Source: Brevundimonas sp. UBA2388
GTDB taxonomy: Bacteria; Pseudomonadota; Alphaproteobacteria; Caulobacterales; Caulobacteraceae
NCBI GenBank assembly: GCA_002343425.1
Contig: DDSO01000037.1
Location: 1 to 31,559, forward strand
Direction of reading: 5' to 3'
DNA: 31,559 bases
Every line of letters begins with the position of its first letter. The first letter of the stretch is position 1. The translations under genes and the position numbers were made by a program. The notes below the pieces were generated by a model. The model did no database searches. It saw only the letters and a program-made list of their open reading frames with translations, and had not been told where the DNA came from. This document shows positions 14,976 to 23,286 of this stretch, piece after piece.

Positions 14976-15215
14976 ATGGCTTCGAACCGACCAGGACGCA
15001 TCCTGAATCTCCTCACCTTCGCAGCCTTCGGCGCAGGGTTGGCCTATCTGCTCATCGGGGAGCACCGTGTTCATCTCCTCGGCTGGCTGCCGTTCCTCCT
15101 GATCCTGCTCTGCCCGCTGCTGCACATGACCATGCACGGCGGTCATGGGCGCGGGCATCGTCAGGGACCGCCGGGCCCTTCGGCCGCCGGTTCCTCCCAT
15201 CCGCACCAATCCTGA
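14976..15215 (+). CDS. DUF2933-family small membrane protein
   Basis: A 79-residue protein from ATG 14976 (AAAGGA about 9 bases upstream). Two close hydrophobic segments, ILNLLTFAAFGAGLAYLLI and then LLGWLPFLLILLCPLLHMTM, are joined by an EHRVH turn. The sequence then has HGGHGRGHRQ, the His/Gly end that marks DUF2933 proteins of metal-associated loci. Membrane-bound metal handling is plausible but unproven. It is 11 bp upstream of the methyltransferase gene and probably in its operon. Confidence 0.8.
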   Translation: MASNRPGRILNLLTFAAFGAGLAYLLIGEHRVHLLGWLPFLLILLCPLLHMTMHGGHGRGHRQGPPGPSAAGSSHPHQS

Positions 15216-15226
15216 ACGAGGTTCCC

Positions 15227-15886
15227 ATGCCCGAACCGCAAGCCTACGGCCTCTGGTCCCTGGTCATCCTGAACTCGGTCCTCTTCATTTTTTTCGCCTT
15301 CACCTTCTTCAAGCCGAGGACGGGCCGGGACTGGCGCTCGTTCGGCGCCTTCAGCGCCTTCCTGGTGGCGCTCTTCACCGAGATGTACGGCTTTCCGCTC
15401 ACCCTCTATTTCCTGGCCGGCTGGCTGCAAACGCGCTTCCCGGGCGTCGATTGGTGGTCGCACGACGCCGGCCACCTTCTGGAGACGATGTTCGGCTGGA
15501 GGGCGAACCCCCATTTCGGACCCTTTCACATCCTCAGCTTCGCCTTCATCGGCGGCGGCTTCTGGCTGATCTCCGCGGCCTGGCCGGTGCTCTATCGCGC
15601 TCAGCAGGAAGGCGTATTGGCCGCCAGCGGCCCCTATCGGTCCATCCGCCATCCGCAATACGTCGGCTTCGTCCTGGTGATGTTCGGCTTCCTGTTGCAG
15701 TGGCCGACGGTCCTCACCCTGGCCATGTTCCCGGTCCTGGTCTTCATGTACTGGCGGCTGGCCCGGAGCGAGGAGCGCGAGACCGAAGCCCGCTTCGGCC
15801 TGGACTACGCAACCTACAGGCTGGCCACGCCCGCCTTCATTCCGCGGCTGCGCTCCCGGGCGGCCCCGACGCCTTCCCGCCTCTGA
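15227..15886 (+). CDS. Isoprenylcysteine-methyltransferase-family membrane protein
   Basis: A 219-residue membrane protein from ATG 15227. Early helices (SLVILNSVLFIFFAFTFF, FGAFSAFLVALFTEMYGFPL) are followed by an N-x-x-FHILSFAFIGGGFWL segment. The C-terminal SAM-binding half has the ICMT/PEMT signature: GPYRSIRHPQYVGFVLVM, then a helix hairpin and LARSEERETEARFGLDYATY with the conserved Glu pair. Such enzymes methylate membrane or lipid substrates, and bacterial members in DUF2933-type loci have no proven target. It sits 11 bp after the DUF2933 gene. Confidence 0.85.
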   Translation: MPEPQAYGLWSLVILNSVLFIFFAFTFFKPRTGRDWRSFGAFSAFLVALFTEMYGFPLTLYFLAGWLQTRFPGVDWWSHDAGHLLETMFGWRANPHFGPFHILSFAFIGGGFWLISAAWPVLYRAQQEGVLAASGPYRSIRHPQYVGFVLVMFGFLLQWPTVLTLAMFPVLVFMYWRLARSEERETEARFGLDYATYRLATPAFIPRLRSRAAPTPSRL

Positions 15887-16165
15887 TATTCCGTTCGGGT
15901 CCCGACCCCAAGGAGCCCTGCGCCCACCACAGATCGGCGATTGGCGCCAGCGGCATCCGAAGGGCGCTCACCACACGACCGCAAGATTCGTTTCAGCTTT
16001 CGCCGAACGGCCTTACCTCGCTCACAGCGCCAATACGCGCCGCAAAGGACAATCCCTCGGAATATCGGCTGCAAATATTCTTGATCTGACCGTTTGATCT
16101 ATCGCAATCCCGGCCGACATTTCCGAACCGATCCTGCTTTCAAGTTGAAGGACGGGATTTGTCAG
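15887..16165. other. Leader region of the sigma-factor gene
   Basis: No gene is seen here. The stretch between the methyltransferase and sigma-factor genes is the AT-richest nearby and should hold the sigma-factor promoter. TTGATCTATCGCAA at 16094-16107 matches the FNR/FixK pattern imperfectly (8 of 10 defined bases). AAGGAC about 14 bases before the start is the only ribosome-site candidate. Confidence 0.4.
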
Positions 16166-16852
16166 ATGAGCCTGAATTACGCCTCCATATCGACCGCGCC
16201 CGGGACAGCGCGCGCTCCGCTTGGGCTTGTCCCGGCGTCGGCCCGTCCCGAGGACATTCAACAGCTGGTGGAACTCGGGCTTCGAAAGGGCCGGGCCGGC
16301 CATTTGCGTTTCCTCAGGCGACGCCTCCGGTCGGAGGAAGACGCCGAGGACGTTCTGCAGGAGTTCGCCCTTAAGGCCACCCAGGGTGCAAGACACCTGA
16401 CCAACCCCGGCAAGATTGACGCATGGCTTGGCATCGCGCTGCGCAATGCCCTGTTCGACCGCTACAGGCGCAATGCGAGCCGCACCCGACTGAACGAGGC
16501 CATACTCTCGGAGCTCCCTCGTACCATTGGGGATGACGCGTCCGAGGATCTGAACCGGGCGCTGCAGTGCCTGGCCGGAGCACTGGACGAGCTCAGGCCC
16601 GAGGCCGCCCAGCTCGTGCGGCGCGCCGAACTCCAGGAGACGCCTCTGAAGGTGATCGCCGGTGAGATGCAGCTGACCACCAACAACATCGGTGTTCGGG
16701 TCCACCGCGCCCGCGCGGCGCTGCGTGAACGCATGCAGGCGCGTTGCGGCGCCTGCCCGGAGCCCTGCGCCCTCGCGGCGCGGTGGAGGCAAGCCGTCGG
16801 TACGGCGGGTCAGGCCTCGATCTCGATCATATCGCCATGCGACGCCGCATAG
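16166..16852 (+). CDS. ECF-type RNA polymerase sigma factor
   Basis: A 228-residue sigma-70-family protein; ATG 16166 avoids an upstream frame without coding character. Region 2 has GHLRFLRRRLRSEEDAEDVL followed by QEFALKA and the DNA-melting helix NALFDRYRRNASR. Region 4 has ETPLKVIAGEMQLTTNNIGV followed by RVHRARAALRERM, a helix-turn-helix for the -35 element. The tail CGACPEPCALAARW has Cys residues that might sense redox state or bind metal, as in some ECF factors with Cys-rich ends. No anti-sigma gene is adjacent. The 3' end overlaps the convergent phosphorylase gene by 43 bp, so antisense effects are possible. Confidence 0.88.
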   Translation: MSLNYASISTAPGTARAPLGLVPASARPEDIQQLVELGLRKGRAGHLRFLRRRLRSEEDAEDVLQEFALKATQGARHLTNPGKIDAWLGIALRNALFDRYRRNASRTRLNEAILSELPRTIGDDASEDLNRALQCLAGALDELRPEAAQLVRRAELQETPLKVIAGEMQLTTNNIGVRVHRARAALRERMQARCGACPEPCALAARWRQAVGTAGQASISIISPCDAA

Positions 16853-18336
16853 TCGAGCGCATAGGCGAGTTCGCCCGCTGTCTCGGCGTGCACCGTCAGC
16901 AATGGCTGGCCCGCTGAGACTTCCGTGCCAAGGCGCACCTGCATCTGGACGCCGGCGGCCTTGCGTTCAGGCGCGCCAGCCAGCTTGGCCAGCGTAGCGA
17001 CCTGGCGGTTGTTGATGAGGATGACGCGGCCGGACCGGGTCGCATGGATGGGCGCCCGCTGGGCCGCGACGGGCGGTGTGCGCATGCCCCCTTGCGCCTC
17101 GCAGATCCGCTCAAATCGCGCCCAGGCGCGACCATCAGCGAGAACAGCCTCGGCCGCTTCGGCGCCCAGACCCGCTTTCGCCACGCCGGCGAGTTCGAGC
17201 GCGGCGCCCGCCAGCAGGCAGGCGCGCTGGCGCAGGTCCTGCGGCGCTTCGGGCCGGTTCTGCAGCACCGCCAGGACATCAAGCGCTTCCAGCGTCGGGC
17301 CGATGCCGACGCCGACCGGCTGCTCCCCGTCGGTCTGAACGCAGAGGGCCTTCAGGTCGAACCGGGCCGCGATCTCGACGAGCCGTTGCGCCAACTTCGC
17401 GGCCGCCTCTCTCGTCCGCACCTTGGCGGTGGCGCCGACGGGAATGTCCAGCACCACATGGGTGGAACCCGCCGCGATCTTCTTGGACAGGACCGAGGCG
17501 ATCAGCTGGCCTTCGGTGTCGACGTCGAGGACCCGCTCCACGCGGATAAAGATGTCGTCGACCGGGCTGAGCTTCACAGCCCCGCCCCAGACGACGCAGC
17601 CGTTCTCGGCTTCCACCACGCGGCGCATGGCGGGCAGGTCGAGATCGACCGGCGCCAGGGTCTCCATGGTGTCGGCCGTGCCGGCCGGTGAAGTGATGGC
17701 CCGCGAGGAGGTCTTGGGCGTGACCAGGCCGCAGGCGGCGAGGATGGCGACGACGATCGGCGTCGTGCGGTTGCCGGGAAGTCCGCCGATGCAGTGTTTG
17801 TCCATGACGATATCCGACGGCCAGCTCAGGCGGTCGCCGACGTCCACCATGGCCCGGGTCAGCGCCACCGTCTCGGCGTCGTCCATCGGCAGCACCGATG
17901 TCGCGGTCAGAAAGGCCGCGAGATGGATCGGCGTGTATCGCCCGGCGGCCACGTCCTGGACGACACCCCGGATCGCGGCCTCATCCAGCCGCGCTCCATA
18001 GATCCGGCGGCGAACGCTGGACATGGAGTCGATGGCCGGAGCGTGTCGCACGACGACGGGATCGCCCGGCGCCACCGCCAACTGCCGCCAGGCCTCTTCC
18101 GAGAGCGCCGCCTCGTCGAGGCCGAGAACGTCGCCGTCCATCTGGTACAGGGTGGCGTAGACCTCCCGGCCGGCGGCCGAAAGCACCACCTGGGCGCGGG
18201 ACGACAGGCCTTCGGAGCGGCATACGTGGCAGTCGCGCCGCATCAGCACGATGGATTCGTGCTGGGCGTACAGGCCGAAGCGGCGCGCTTTGAGGGGCGC
18301 CGCCGCATGGGGTGCAGTCTTGACCACTTCGCTCAC
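16810..18336 (-). CDS. Thymidine/AMP phosphorylase-family enzyme
   Basis: A 508-residue nucleoside/nucleotide phosphorylase. GTG 18336 overlaps the stop of the metallo-hydrolase gene by 4 bp. An N-terminal extension of about 80 residues with two close Cys (CHVCRSEG) precedes the phosphorylase core. The phosphate/substrate loop is KHCIGGLPGNRTTPIVVAIL and the second block is SSRAITSPAGTADTMETL, closer to archaeal-type AMP phosphorylases than to E. coli DeoA (which has S-RGLGHTGGTLDKLE). The C-terminal alpha/beta hammerhead part has HATRSGRVILINNRQVATLA. AMP phosphorylases convert a nucleoside 5'-monophosphate and phosphate to ribose-1,5-bisphosphate plus base; thymidine phosphorylase activity remains possible. 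It is the third gene of the phosphoketolase operon. Confidence 0.88.
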   Translation of the reverse strand: MSEVVKTAPHAAAPLKARRFGLYAQHESIVLMRRDCHVCRSEGLSSRAQVVLSAAGREVYATLYQMDGDVLGLDEAALSEEAWRQLAVAPGDPVVVRHAPAIDSMSSVRRRIYGARLDEAAIRGVVQDVAAGRYTPIHLAAFLTATSVLPMDDAETVALTRAMVDVGDRLSWPSDIVMDKHCIGGLPGNRTTPIVVAILAACGLVTPKTSSRAITSPAGTADTMETLAPVDLDLPAMRRVVEAENGCVVWGGAVKLSPVDDIFIRVERVLDVDTEGQLIASVLSKKIAAGSTHVVLDIPVGATAKVRTREAAAKLAQRLVEIAARFDLKALCVQTDGEQPVGVGIGPTLEALDVLAVLQNRPEAPQDLRQRACLLAGAALELAGVAKAGLGAEAAEAVLADGRAWARFERICEAQGGMRTPPVAAQRAPIHATRSGRVILINNRQVATLAKLAGAPERKAAGVQMQVRLGTEVSAGQPLLTVHAETAGELAYALDYAASHGDMIEIEA

Positions 18337-19691
18337 AGTTCGTGCCGCTCCATCATCTGCGGGATGACGCAGTCCCATCCGAGCCGGTCCTGAATCCGGA
18401 CCCGCAGGGCGTCCGCCGCATGGGGCTCGCCGTGGACGATGAAGGTCTTGCGCGGCGGTCGCCTGAGGCCGGAAAGCCAGCGCAGGATTTCCTCGTAGTC
18501 GGCGTGGGCCGAGAGCATCGGCAGGTTGGCCACCTCCGCTTTGACCTGAACCCACTGACCGTGGATCTTCACCTCCTTGGCGCCCTCGACCATCGAACGC
18601 CCGCGGGTTCCCGCCGCCTGGAAGCCTGAAAACAGGATGGTGTTGCGCCGATCCGGGCCGAAGGCCTTGATGTGATGGAGCACCCGCCCGCCGGTGGCCA
18701 TGCCACTCGCCGACAGGATCACCTTGGGCATGGGGCTTGCGGTGAGCTTCTTGGACGCCTCCACGTCGCGCACATAGGTGGCGACGGCGCAGGCGGCGTC
18801 GCACACGTCGGCCGGCATGCGGTGGTCCTCCAGGTGCGCGCACAGGAGGTCGGTGGCGTTAATCGCCATGGGGCTGTCCATATAGATCGGCGTCAGGCCG
18901 ATCCGCCCCGCCTGCTTCAGCCGCCAGATGTGGTACAGCAGCGACTGGGCCCGGCCGACGGCGAAGGTGGGAATGACCACGGTCCCGCCGCGCGCGGTGG
19001 TGCGTTCGATGACCTCGCCGAGGGCTTCCGTGGGGTCCTGGGGGTCATGGAGTCGGTCGCCATAGGTCGATTCCACGACCACATAGTCGGCCTCCGCCAC
19101 CGGCTCGGGATCGACCATGGTGGCGTCGCCGTAGCGGCCGAGATCACCGGAAAACAGGATCTTCGTCCCGTTCCAGTTCACCTCGGCGGTGGCCGCGCCG
19201 AGGATATGCCCGGCACGGCGAAGGGTCAGACTGGCTCCGCCCGGCAGCTGGACCGACGTGTGGAACGGGGTCGGGGCAAATCGCTCCACCGCGCGTTCGG
19301 CGTCGTGCACGCCATAGAGCGGCAAGGCCGGCTTGTGCTTGCCGTAGCCGTAGCGGTTGGCCTGTTCGGCGTCCTTCTCCTGGATATGGCCGCTGTCGCG
19401 CAGGATGATCTCCGCGACATCCCGCGTCGCGGCGCTGGCCAGGATGGGTCCGCGAAAACCGTCCTTCACCAGTTTCGGCAGGTAGCCGGAGTGGTCCAGG
19501 TGGGCGTGGGTCAGGACCACCGCGTCGATGCTGGAGGGCTCGATCTGGAGGGGGGCCCAGTTCTGTTCGCGCAGGGTCTTGAGGCCCTGGAAAAGGCCGC
19601 AGTCGATCAGGATGCGGCGGCCATCGGCCTCCAGGAGGTGTTTTGATCCGGTGACGGTGCCGGCGCCGCCGAGGCTGGTGAGACTGATCAC
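18333..19691 (-). CDS. Beta-CASP metallo-hydrolase (RNase J/CPSF73-type)
   Basis: A 452-residue MBL-fold nuclease homologue; GTG 19691 overlaps the phosphoketolase stop (GTGA). The metal site is complete: LTHAHLDHSGYLPKL (HxHxDH), RRAGHILGAATAEV and ILFSGDLGRYGD. The beta-CASP cap shows VVVESTYGDR (motif A acid), the helical insert with FAVGRAQSLLYHI, SASGMATGGRVLHHIKAF, then LPMLSAHADYEEIL (motif B His) and FIVHGEP (motif C His). Proteins of this group cut or trim RNA and act in the cytoplasm. Genes of this type are found near thymidine-phosphorylase and phosphoketolase genes; here all three overlap. Its substrate in this operon is unknown. Confidence 0.9.
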   Translation of the reverse strand: MISLTSLGGAGTVTGSKHLLEADGRRILIDCGLFQGLKTLREQNWAPLQIEPSSIDAVVLTHAHLDHSGYLPKLVKDGFRGPILASAATRDVAEIILRDSGHIQEKDAEQANRYGYGKHKPALPLYGVHDAERAVERFAPTPFHTSVQLPGGASLTLRRAGHILGAATAEVNWNGTKILFSGDLGRYGDATMVDPEPVAEADYVVVESTYGDRLHDPQDPTEALGEVIERTTARGGTVVIPTFAVGRAQSLLYHIWRLKQAGRIGLTPIYMDSPMAINATDLLCAHLEDHRMPADVCDAACAVATYVRDVEASKKLTASPMPKVILSASGMATGGRVLHHIKAFGPDRRNTILFSGFQAAGTRGRSMVEGAKEVKIHGQWVQVKAEVANLPMLSAHADYEEILRWLSGLRRPPRKTFIVHGEPHAADALRVRIQDRLGWDCVIPQMMERHEL

Positions 19692-22069
19692 GATGGAGAT
19701 CCTTCCGGGGGTGAGATTTGCAGGATGCGGGGGTGTGCTTCGCCGCGGACAGCGGCCAGCTCCCCGGGGGTCAGGACGTCGGCCGCGTCGGCGCCGAGGA
19801 GGTCCGCACAGGCGACCGCGGCGTGAGCCCAGGTGCACCGGTTGGCGAACAGCATGCCGGGGGTGTCGAGCGTCCCGCCACGGCTGAGGTAGCCGAGCGC
19901 CCGGGTGCGCTCGGGCCCTCCGTCGAGGCGGCGCAGCAGTCCGAGCATCGGCTCCGGGCGGGTGTGGGTGAGGATCAGACGGGGCAGGCGTCGGGGAAAG
20001 AGCGCTTCCAGCGCCTCGGCCGAGACCACGTGCGCCGCCTCGATCTCGTCCCTCGGGGCCCGGAATCGTCCCGGTTCGAGCAGAGCCGTGACACAGGCGT
20101 GGCGGCCGCGGTGCGTGAGTCGCGCAGCCGCCGCCAGCGCCTCCCGCGCCTGATAGGCGCCGACCGCAACGATCTGGATCTCGGCCCTGTCCAGGTCCCC
20201 GGCGATGAGCGCCGCGCCCCGCTCCCAAAGATCCTGGGCCGCGGCCCCGTCGAGCACCTGCGGCAGCGTCCGTTTGGGCGTGATCAGGCAGGCGACCTCG
20301 CCGCGCCGGCCGTAGACCCCGCGGAGCGCGGCGACGGCGCTGTTGGCGTCCACCGGGAACAGCACCCGGGCGGTATCGGACATCTCCCCGAGCAGGGCCT
20401 CGGCGAGCGTGGGATCCTGGTGCGACTGTTCGTTCTTGCCGTTCTCCCAGGTGTGGGATGTGGCCAGCAACGGGACGGCGAGCCATCCGGGGACCTGGCC
20501 GCTCTCGCGTTGATGGCGCGCGAAAATCACCTCCTGGCGCAGGAGACCCAGCATCTTCACCGCAAACGCTTCGTAGCTGACGATGAGATTGAGCCCGCCC
20601 TTGTTGCCCAGCGCGGCGCCGGCCACCGCTTCTTCATTGAGGGCGGTGATCACCGCCCCGTCGATCGCCTCGGGAACGCCGGGTTCCGGCCGGTTCACCC
20701 GGTGGCCAAGCCGGTCGAGCGTCCGTCCCATGCCGTTGCTGCGAAGCTCGTCGGGGTTGCCGAGGCGGACGCGCAGGCCCGGGTTGGCGTCGACGAATTC
20801 CACGAACCAGGCATCGATGGCCTCCATCGGGGACCTCGCCCTGTCCGACCAGTCCGGAATGGGCCGCACGGGCGGCGGCGGCGCGCGCCGCGCGGCCGGA
20901 TGGCGGCTTTCCAAGGGCCGGCGCTGCAGGTCATGGGTCGTGAGAACCCCCAGGGCGGCGTCGAGCTCGCTTCCCTGCACGAACAGCGCCGCCGCCGCGG
21001 CGTTGAACGCCGCCCGCGCGCGTTCGTCCGTTCGGGGATCGCCCTCCAGTGGCAGGTTGTGGGCGCGGTTCGTCCCGGCGCCTGGAAAGCCGAACCCCTT
21101 GACCGCCCGCGCGATCACATAGGGCAATGGCGCCGGATAGGCCCGGTCGGGATCCGCTGTGAAGCGCTTCAATCGCTCCTCGGAGTCGAGAATGGCCCAC
21201 GCCACGGCGGCTGGATCGTGACCGTCGATCTGGATCGGGTCAAAACCGTTCAGACGCAGGTGTCGTTCGAGCCAGCCCGCGCCGCCGTCCTGGGCGATCT
21301 CCGTGCGTTCCTCTATGCGCCGCCCGTTGAGAATCATGAGGGGCGTCACCAGGCCGCTGTCTTCCGCCCGCCACCAGCGCGGGGACCAGTCGGAGCCGCG
21401 CTGCTCTTCGAAGGCTCCGTCGCTGAGGAAGGCGACCAGACTTTCGCCGGCCAGCGGCATATGGACATATTCGAGCTCGGCGAACCCGAGATAGCCGCCC
21501 TCCGAGACGGCTCCGGCCGTGTCCGGCCCGGCATGGCTGCCGAGCGGCGCGGCGGGCCGGCCGTCGGCGCCAATGGCGTAGCTGTAGAAGTCCGAAACGA
21601 GCTGGGACAGGCCGGCGTCCGAGCGGCTGTACCGACCCTTTTGGCGGCCTGAGACATCGCCGGTCAGCGCATTGACCGCCTCGATCGCAGCCACGCAGTG
21701 CCCCTGGCCCATGATCCAAGACCGCGTGACGCCGGACAGGGCGTTCGCCAGCAGATAGCCGACGAAGGCCGGGACCATGTTCAGCGAGCCGCCGGTATGG
21801 CCCTCCGGCAAGTCCTTGAAGGCTTCCGCCGGCAAGGGCGCTCCGGACAGATCCACCCGGCGTGCATAGGTCATGTGCGCCACCAGCCACATGCCGGCGC
21901 TCGCCAGCCGATCGGCGGCGGCCACCACACGGTAGACCGACTCCTCGTCCGGCCAGACGCCTCGGCGCACGAGACGCTGCGCCATGTCCTCGATCCGCGC
22001 GACGGTGTCGGCTTGCCGGACCAGCGGCCCATAGCCGGGTTTCCACGTTTCAGCCCAGGTGATCGACAC
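19688..22069 (-). CDS. Phosphoketolase (divergent XFP family)
   Basis: A 793-residue protein; GTG 22069 has AAGGCG about 6 bases upstream, better than an ATG at 22174. The family splits xylulose-5-P or fructose-6-P with phosphate into acetyl-phosphate plus a triose or tetrose phosphate, using thiamine diphosphate. Recognisable blocks are EGHTGGSLNMVPAFVGYL, MGQGHCVAAIEAVNALTG, TNRAHNLPLEGDPRTDE (active-site His), NPDELRSNGM, NLIVSYEAFAVKMLGLLRQE and ATSHTWENGKNEQSHQDPT. The TPP motif reads SDGAFEEQRGSDW where classical XFPs have GDGEAETGP, placing it in a divergent subfamily. Substrate preference cannot be read. It leads an operon with the beta-CASP and phosphorylase genes. Acetate kinase downstream in the window would use its acetyl-phosphate. 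Confidence 0.9.
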   Translation of the reverse strand: MSITWAETWKPGYGPLVRQADTVARIEDMAQRLVRRGVWPDEESVYRVVAAADRLASAGMWLVAHMTYARRVDLSGAPLPAEAFKDLPEGHTGGSLNMVPAFVGYLLANALSGVTRSWIMGQGHCVAAIEAVNALTGDVSGRQKGRYSRSDAGLSQLVSDFYSYAIGADGRPAAPLGSHAGPDTAGAVSEGGYLGFAELEYVHMPLAGESLVAFLSDGAFEEQRGSDWSPRWWRAEDSGLVTPLMILNGRRIEERTEIAQDGGAGWLERHLRLNGFDPIQIDGHDPAAVAWAILDSEERLKRFTADPDRAYPAPLPYVIARAVKGFGFPGAGTNRAHNLPLEGDPRTDERARAAFNAAAAALFVQGSELDAALGVLTTHDLQRRPLESRHPAARRAPPPPVRPIPDWSDRARSPMEAIDAWFVEFVDANPGLRVRLGNPDELRSNGMGRTLDRLGHRVNRPEPGVPEAIDGAVITALNEEAVAGAALGNKGGLNLIVSYEAFAVKMLGLLRQEVIFARHQRESGQVPGWLAVPLLATSHTWENGKNEQSHQDPTLAEALLGEMSDTARVLFPVDANSAVAALRGVYGRRGEVACLITPKRTLPQVLDGAAAQDLWERGAALIAGDLDRAEIQIVAVGAYQAREALAAAARLTHRGRHACVTALLEPGRFRAPRDEIEAAHVVSAEALEALFPRRLPRLILTHTRPEPMLGLLRRLDGGPERTRALGYLSRGGTLDTPGMLFANRCTWAHAAVACADLLGADAADVLTPGELAAVRGEAHPRILQISPPEGSPS

Positions 22070-22265
22070 GATAGCGCCTTGCCACGAACAGACGGGCGCC
22101 GTGCCCGCTCCGGAGATATGACGCCCGCCCCCCGGAACGCTTACATCTGGCGGATAGACGGCCGACAGGATCACCGGCTCCAGGACCGGTGCCTGCCGCC
22201 TGAGTGACCGACCCCGGTCCTGACATCCCGGTTTTCATCGCCCACGCCCGGCGCGCCGCGACAGC

Positions 22266-22715
22266 TCATGCGCCTGGGTCCATGCGCCTCGCGTCGGCCC
22301 GGGACAGCGCAAGGGCCACCACCCACGGCAGGGTGAAGGCCAACAGCAGCCATTTGAAATCGGAGTCGATGGCGAAGTTGGTGACGGCCATGCCGCCGAT
22401 CGATACCAGCCCCGAGACGGCCGCGACCATCGTCGCCCCGGGCCGGGCGGACCGGAAAGTCGTCATCGCGACATGGACGGTCAGCAGACCGGTGGCGAGC
22501 ATATAGCCCCCCAGCACGCCGAAGACGCGCCGGAGCCACGGGGCCAGCCGGGGCAGGATGTCCTGGATCTGCGCCACGGTGGACCCCATGTATCTGGCGT
22601 CTTCAGGCAGCAGCGCCGGTCGCAGGAAGACGAACCAGAGTCCCATGCCGATGAGGATCATTCCACCCAGGGCGAGCGCACCCGTCGCGAGCGTGCGCAA
22701 CGTCATCCCGGTCAC
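22266..22715 (-). CDS. Four-helix membrane protein of unknown function
   Basis: A 149-residue protein; GTG 22715 overlaps the stop of the PNPOx-like gene by 4 bp (ATG 22706 is an alternative). Hydrophobic segments near residues 8-33, 60-85, 90-112 and 118-138 predict four membrane helices. The loop after the first has ALLPEDARYMGSTVAQIQDI. I do not recognise a named family. Its tight coupling to a flavin split-barrel protein suggests a membrane partner in redox or stress tolerance, which is inference. The roughly 200-bp spacer to the phosphoketolase start holds a small CACCGG/CCGGTG inverted repeat that may be a terminator. Confidence 0.7.
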   Translation of the reverse strand: MTGMTLRTLATGALALGGMILIGMGLWFVFLRPALLPEDARYMGSTVAQIQDILPRLAPWLRRVFGVLGGYMLATGLLTVHVAMTTFRSARPGATMVAAVSGLVSIGGMAVTNFAIDSDFKWLLLAFTLPWVVALALSRADARRMDPGA

Positions 22716-23206
22716 GGAAGCCGTTCGTCCCGGTGATCGGGCGAGGCTTGACGGTCACCCAGCTCGATCAGATCCGTCTGACCAAAGGATCGGCTGTAGT
22801 CCAGAAGCGAGACGATGGTGGGGCGCAGGCGAACGACCGCCACACCCTCCAACACCCCAGCCGGCGCGGGAGGCCCCGGTCGGGGAAACTTCTTCAGAAC
22901 CAGTCCAGCCACGTTCAACAGCTCCCCGGGGTCCGTAACCCGCTGCGCCACCGCCGCGAGCGAGATCGCCTGGATGGGTTTCGACGTCTCATGCTCGGGG
23001 GTGACGGTCGCGGACACCCGGGAGTCCCGGGCGATGTTCTCCAGCTTCTGCGAGTGAAAAGTCGTCCCGAAATAGAGGTCGAGGTCGTCGTTCACGAAAC
23101 TCACGACCGTCGCCTGCGGCCAGCCGTCTTCACGGACCGTCGCCACGGTCAGGGTGTCTGCCCGGCTGAGAATGGAGAGGATCAACTCCCTCTGTTCAAG
23201 GTCCAA
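22712..23206 (-). CDS. Pyridoxamine-phosphate-oxidase-like split-barrel protein
   Basis: A 164-residue FMN-binding split-barrel protein. The best start is TTG 23206, with GGAGGA 6 bases upstream; the frame is open to 23227 but that longer start lacks a ribosome site. Motifs include LTVATVREDGWPQATVVSFV (strands one and two), DDLDLYFGTTFHSQKLENIA and SRVSATV, typical of general-stress and pyridoxamine-oxidase-related flavoproteins. The C-terminus has VVRLRPTIVSLLDYSRSFGQ. Likely a cytoplasmic flavin or F420-type oxidoreductase; the substrate is unknown. It overlaps the following membrane protein gene. Confidence 0.8.
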   Translation of the reverse strand: MDLEQRELILSILSRADTLTVATVREDGWPQATVVSFVNDDLDLYFGTTFHSQKLENIARDSRVSATVTPEHETSKPIQAISLAAVAQRVTDPGELLNVAGLVLKKFPRPGPPAPAGVLEGVAVVRLRPTIVSLLDYSRSFGQTDLIELGDRQASPDHRDERLP

Positions 23207-23286
23207 CTCAAATCCTCCAGATTGCAAGGGGCGTCGGACCGCGAAGGCAGAGGGTGTCGGGACACCGCCGCACCGCCCTCAAGAGT

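Noticed and set aside
16094..16107. FNR/FixK box upstream of the sigma-factor gene
   Set aside because: Two of ten defined bases differ, in the same half site.
18336..18843. Longer N-terminus of the phosphorylase, read from 18843
   Set aside because: The extension is an Arg/Gly-rich shadow of the beta-CASP gene; the GTGA overlap at 18336 gives the right start.
22069..22174. Earlier ATG start of phosphoketolase at 22174
   Set aside because: The extra 35 residues have no family similarity and GTG 22069 has a better ribosome site.
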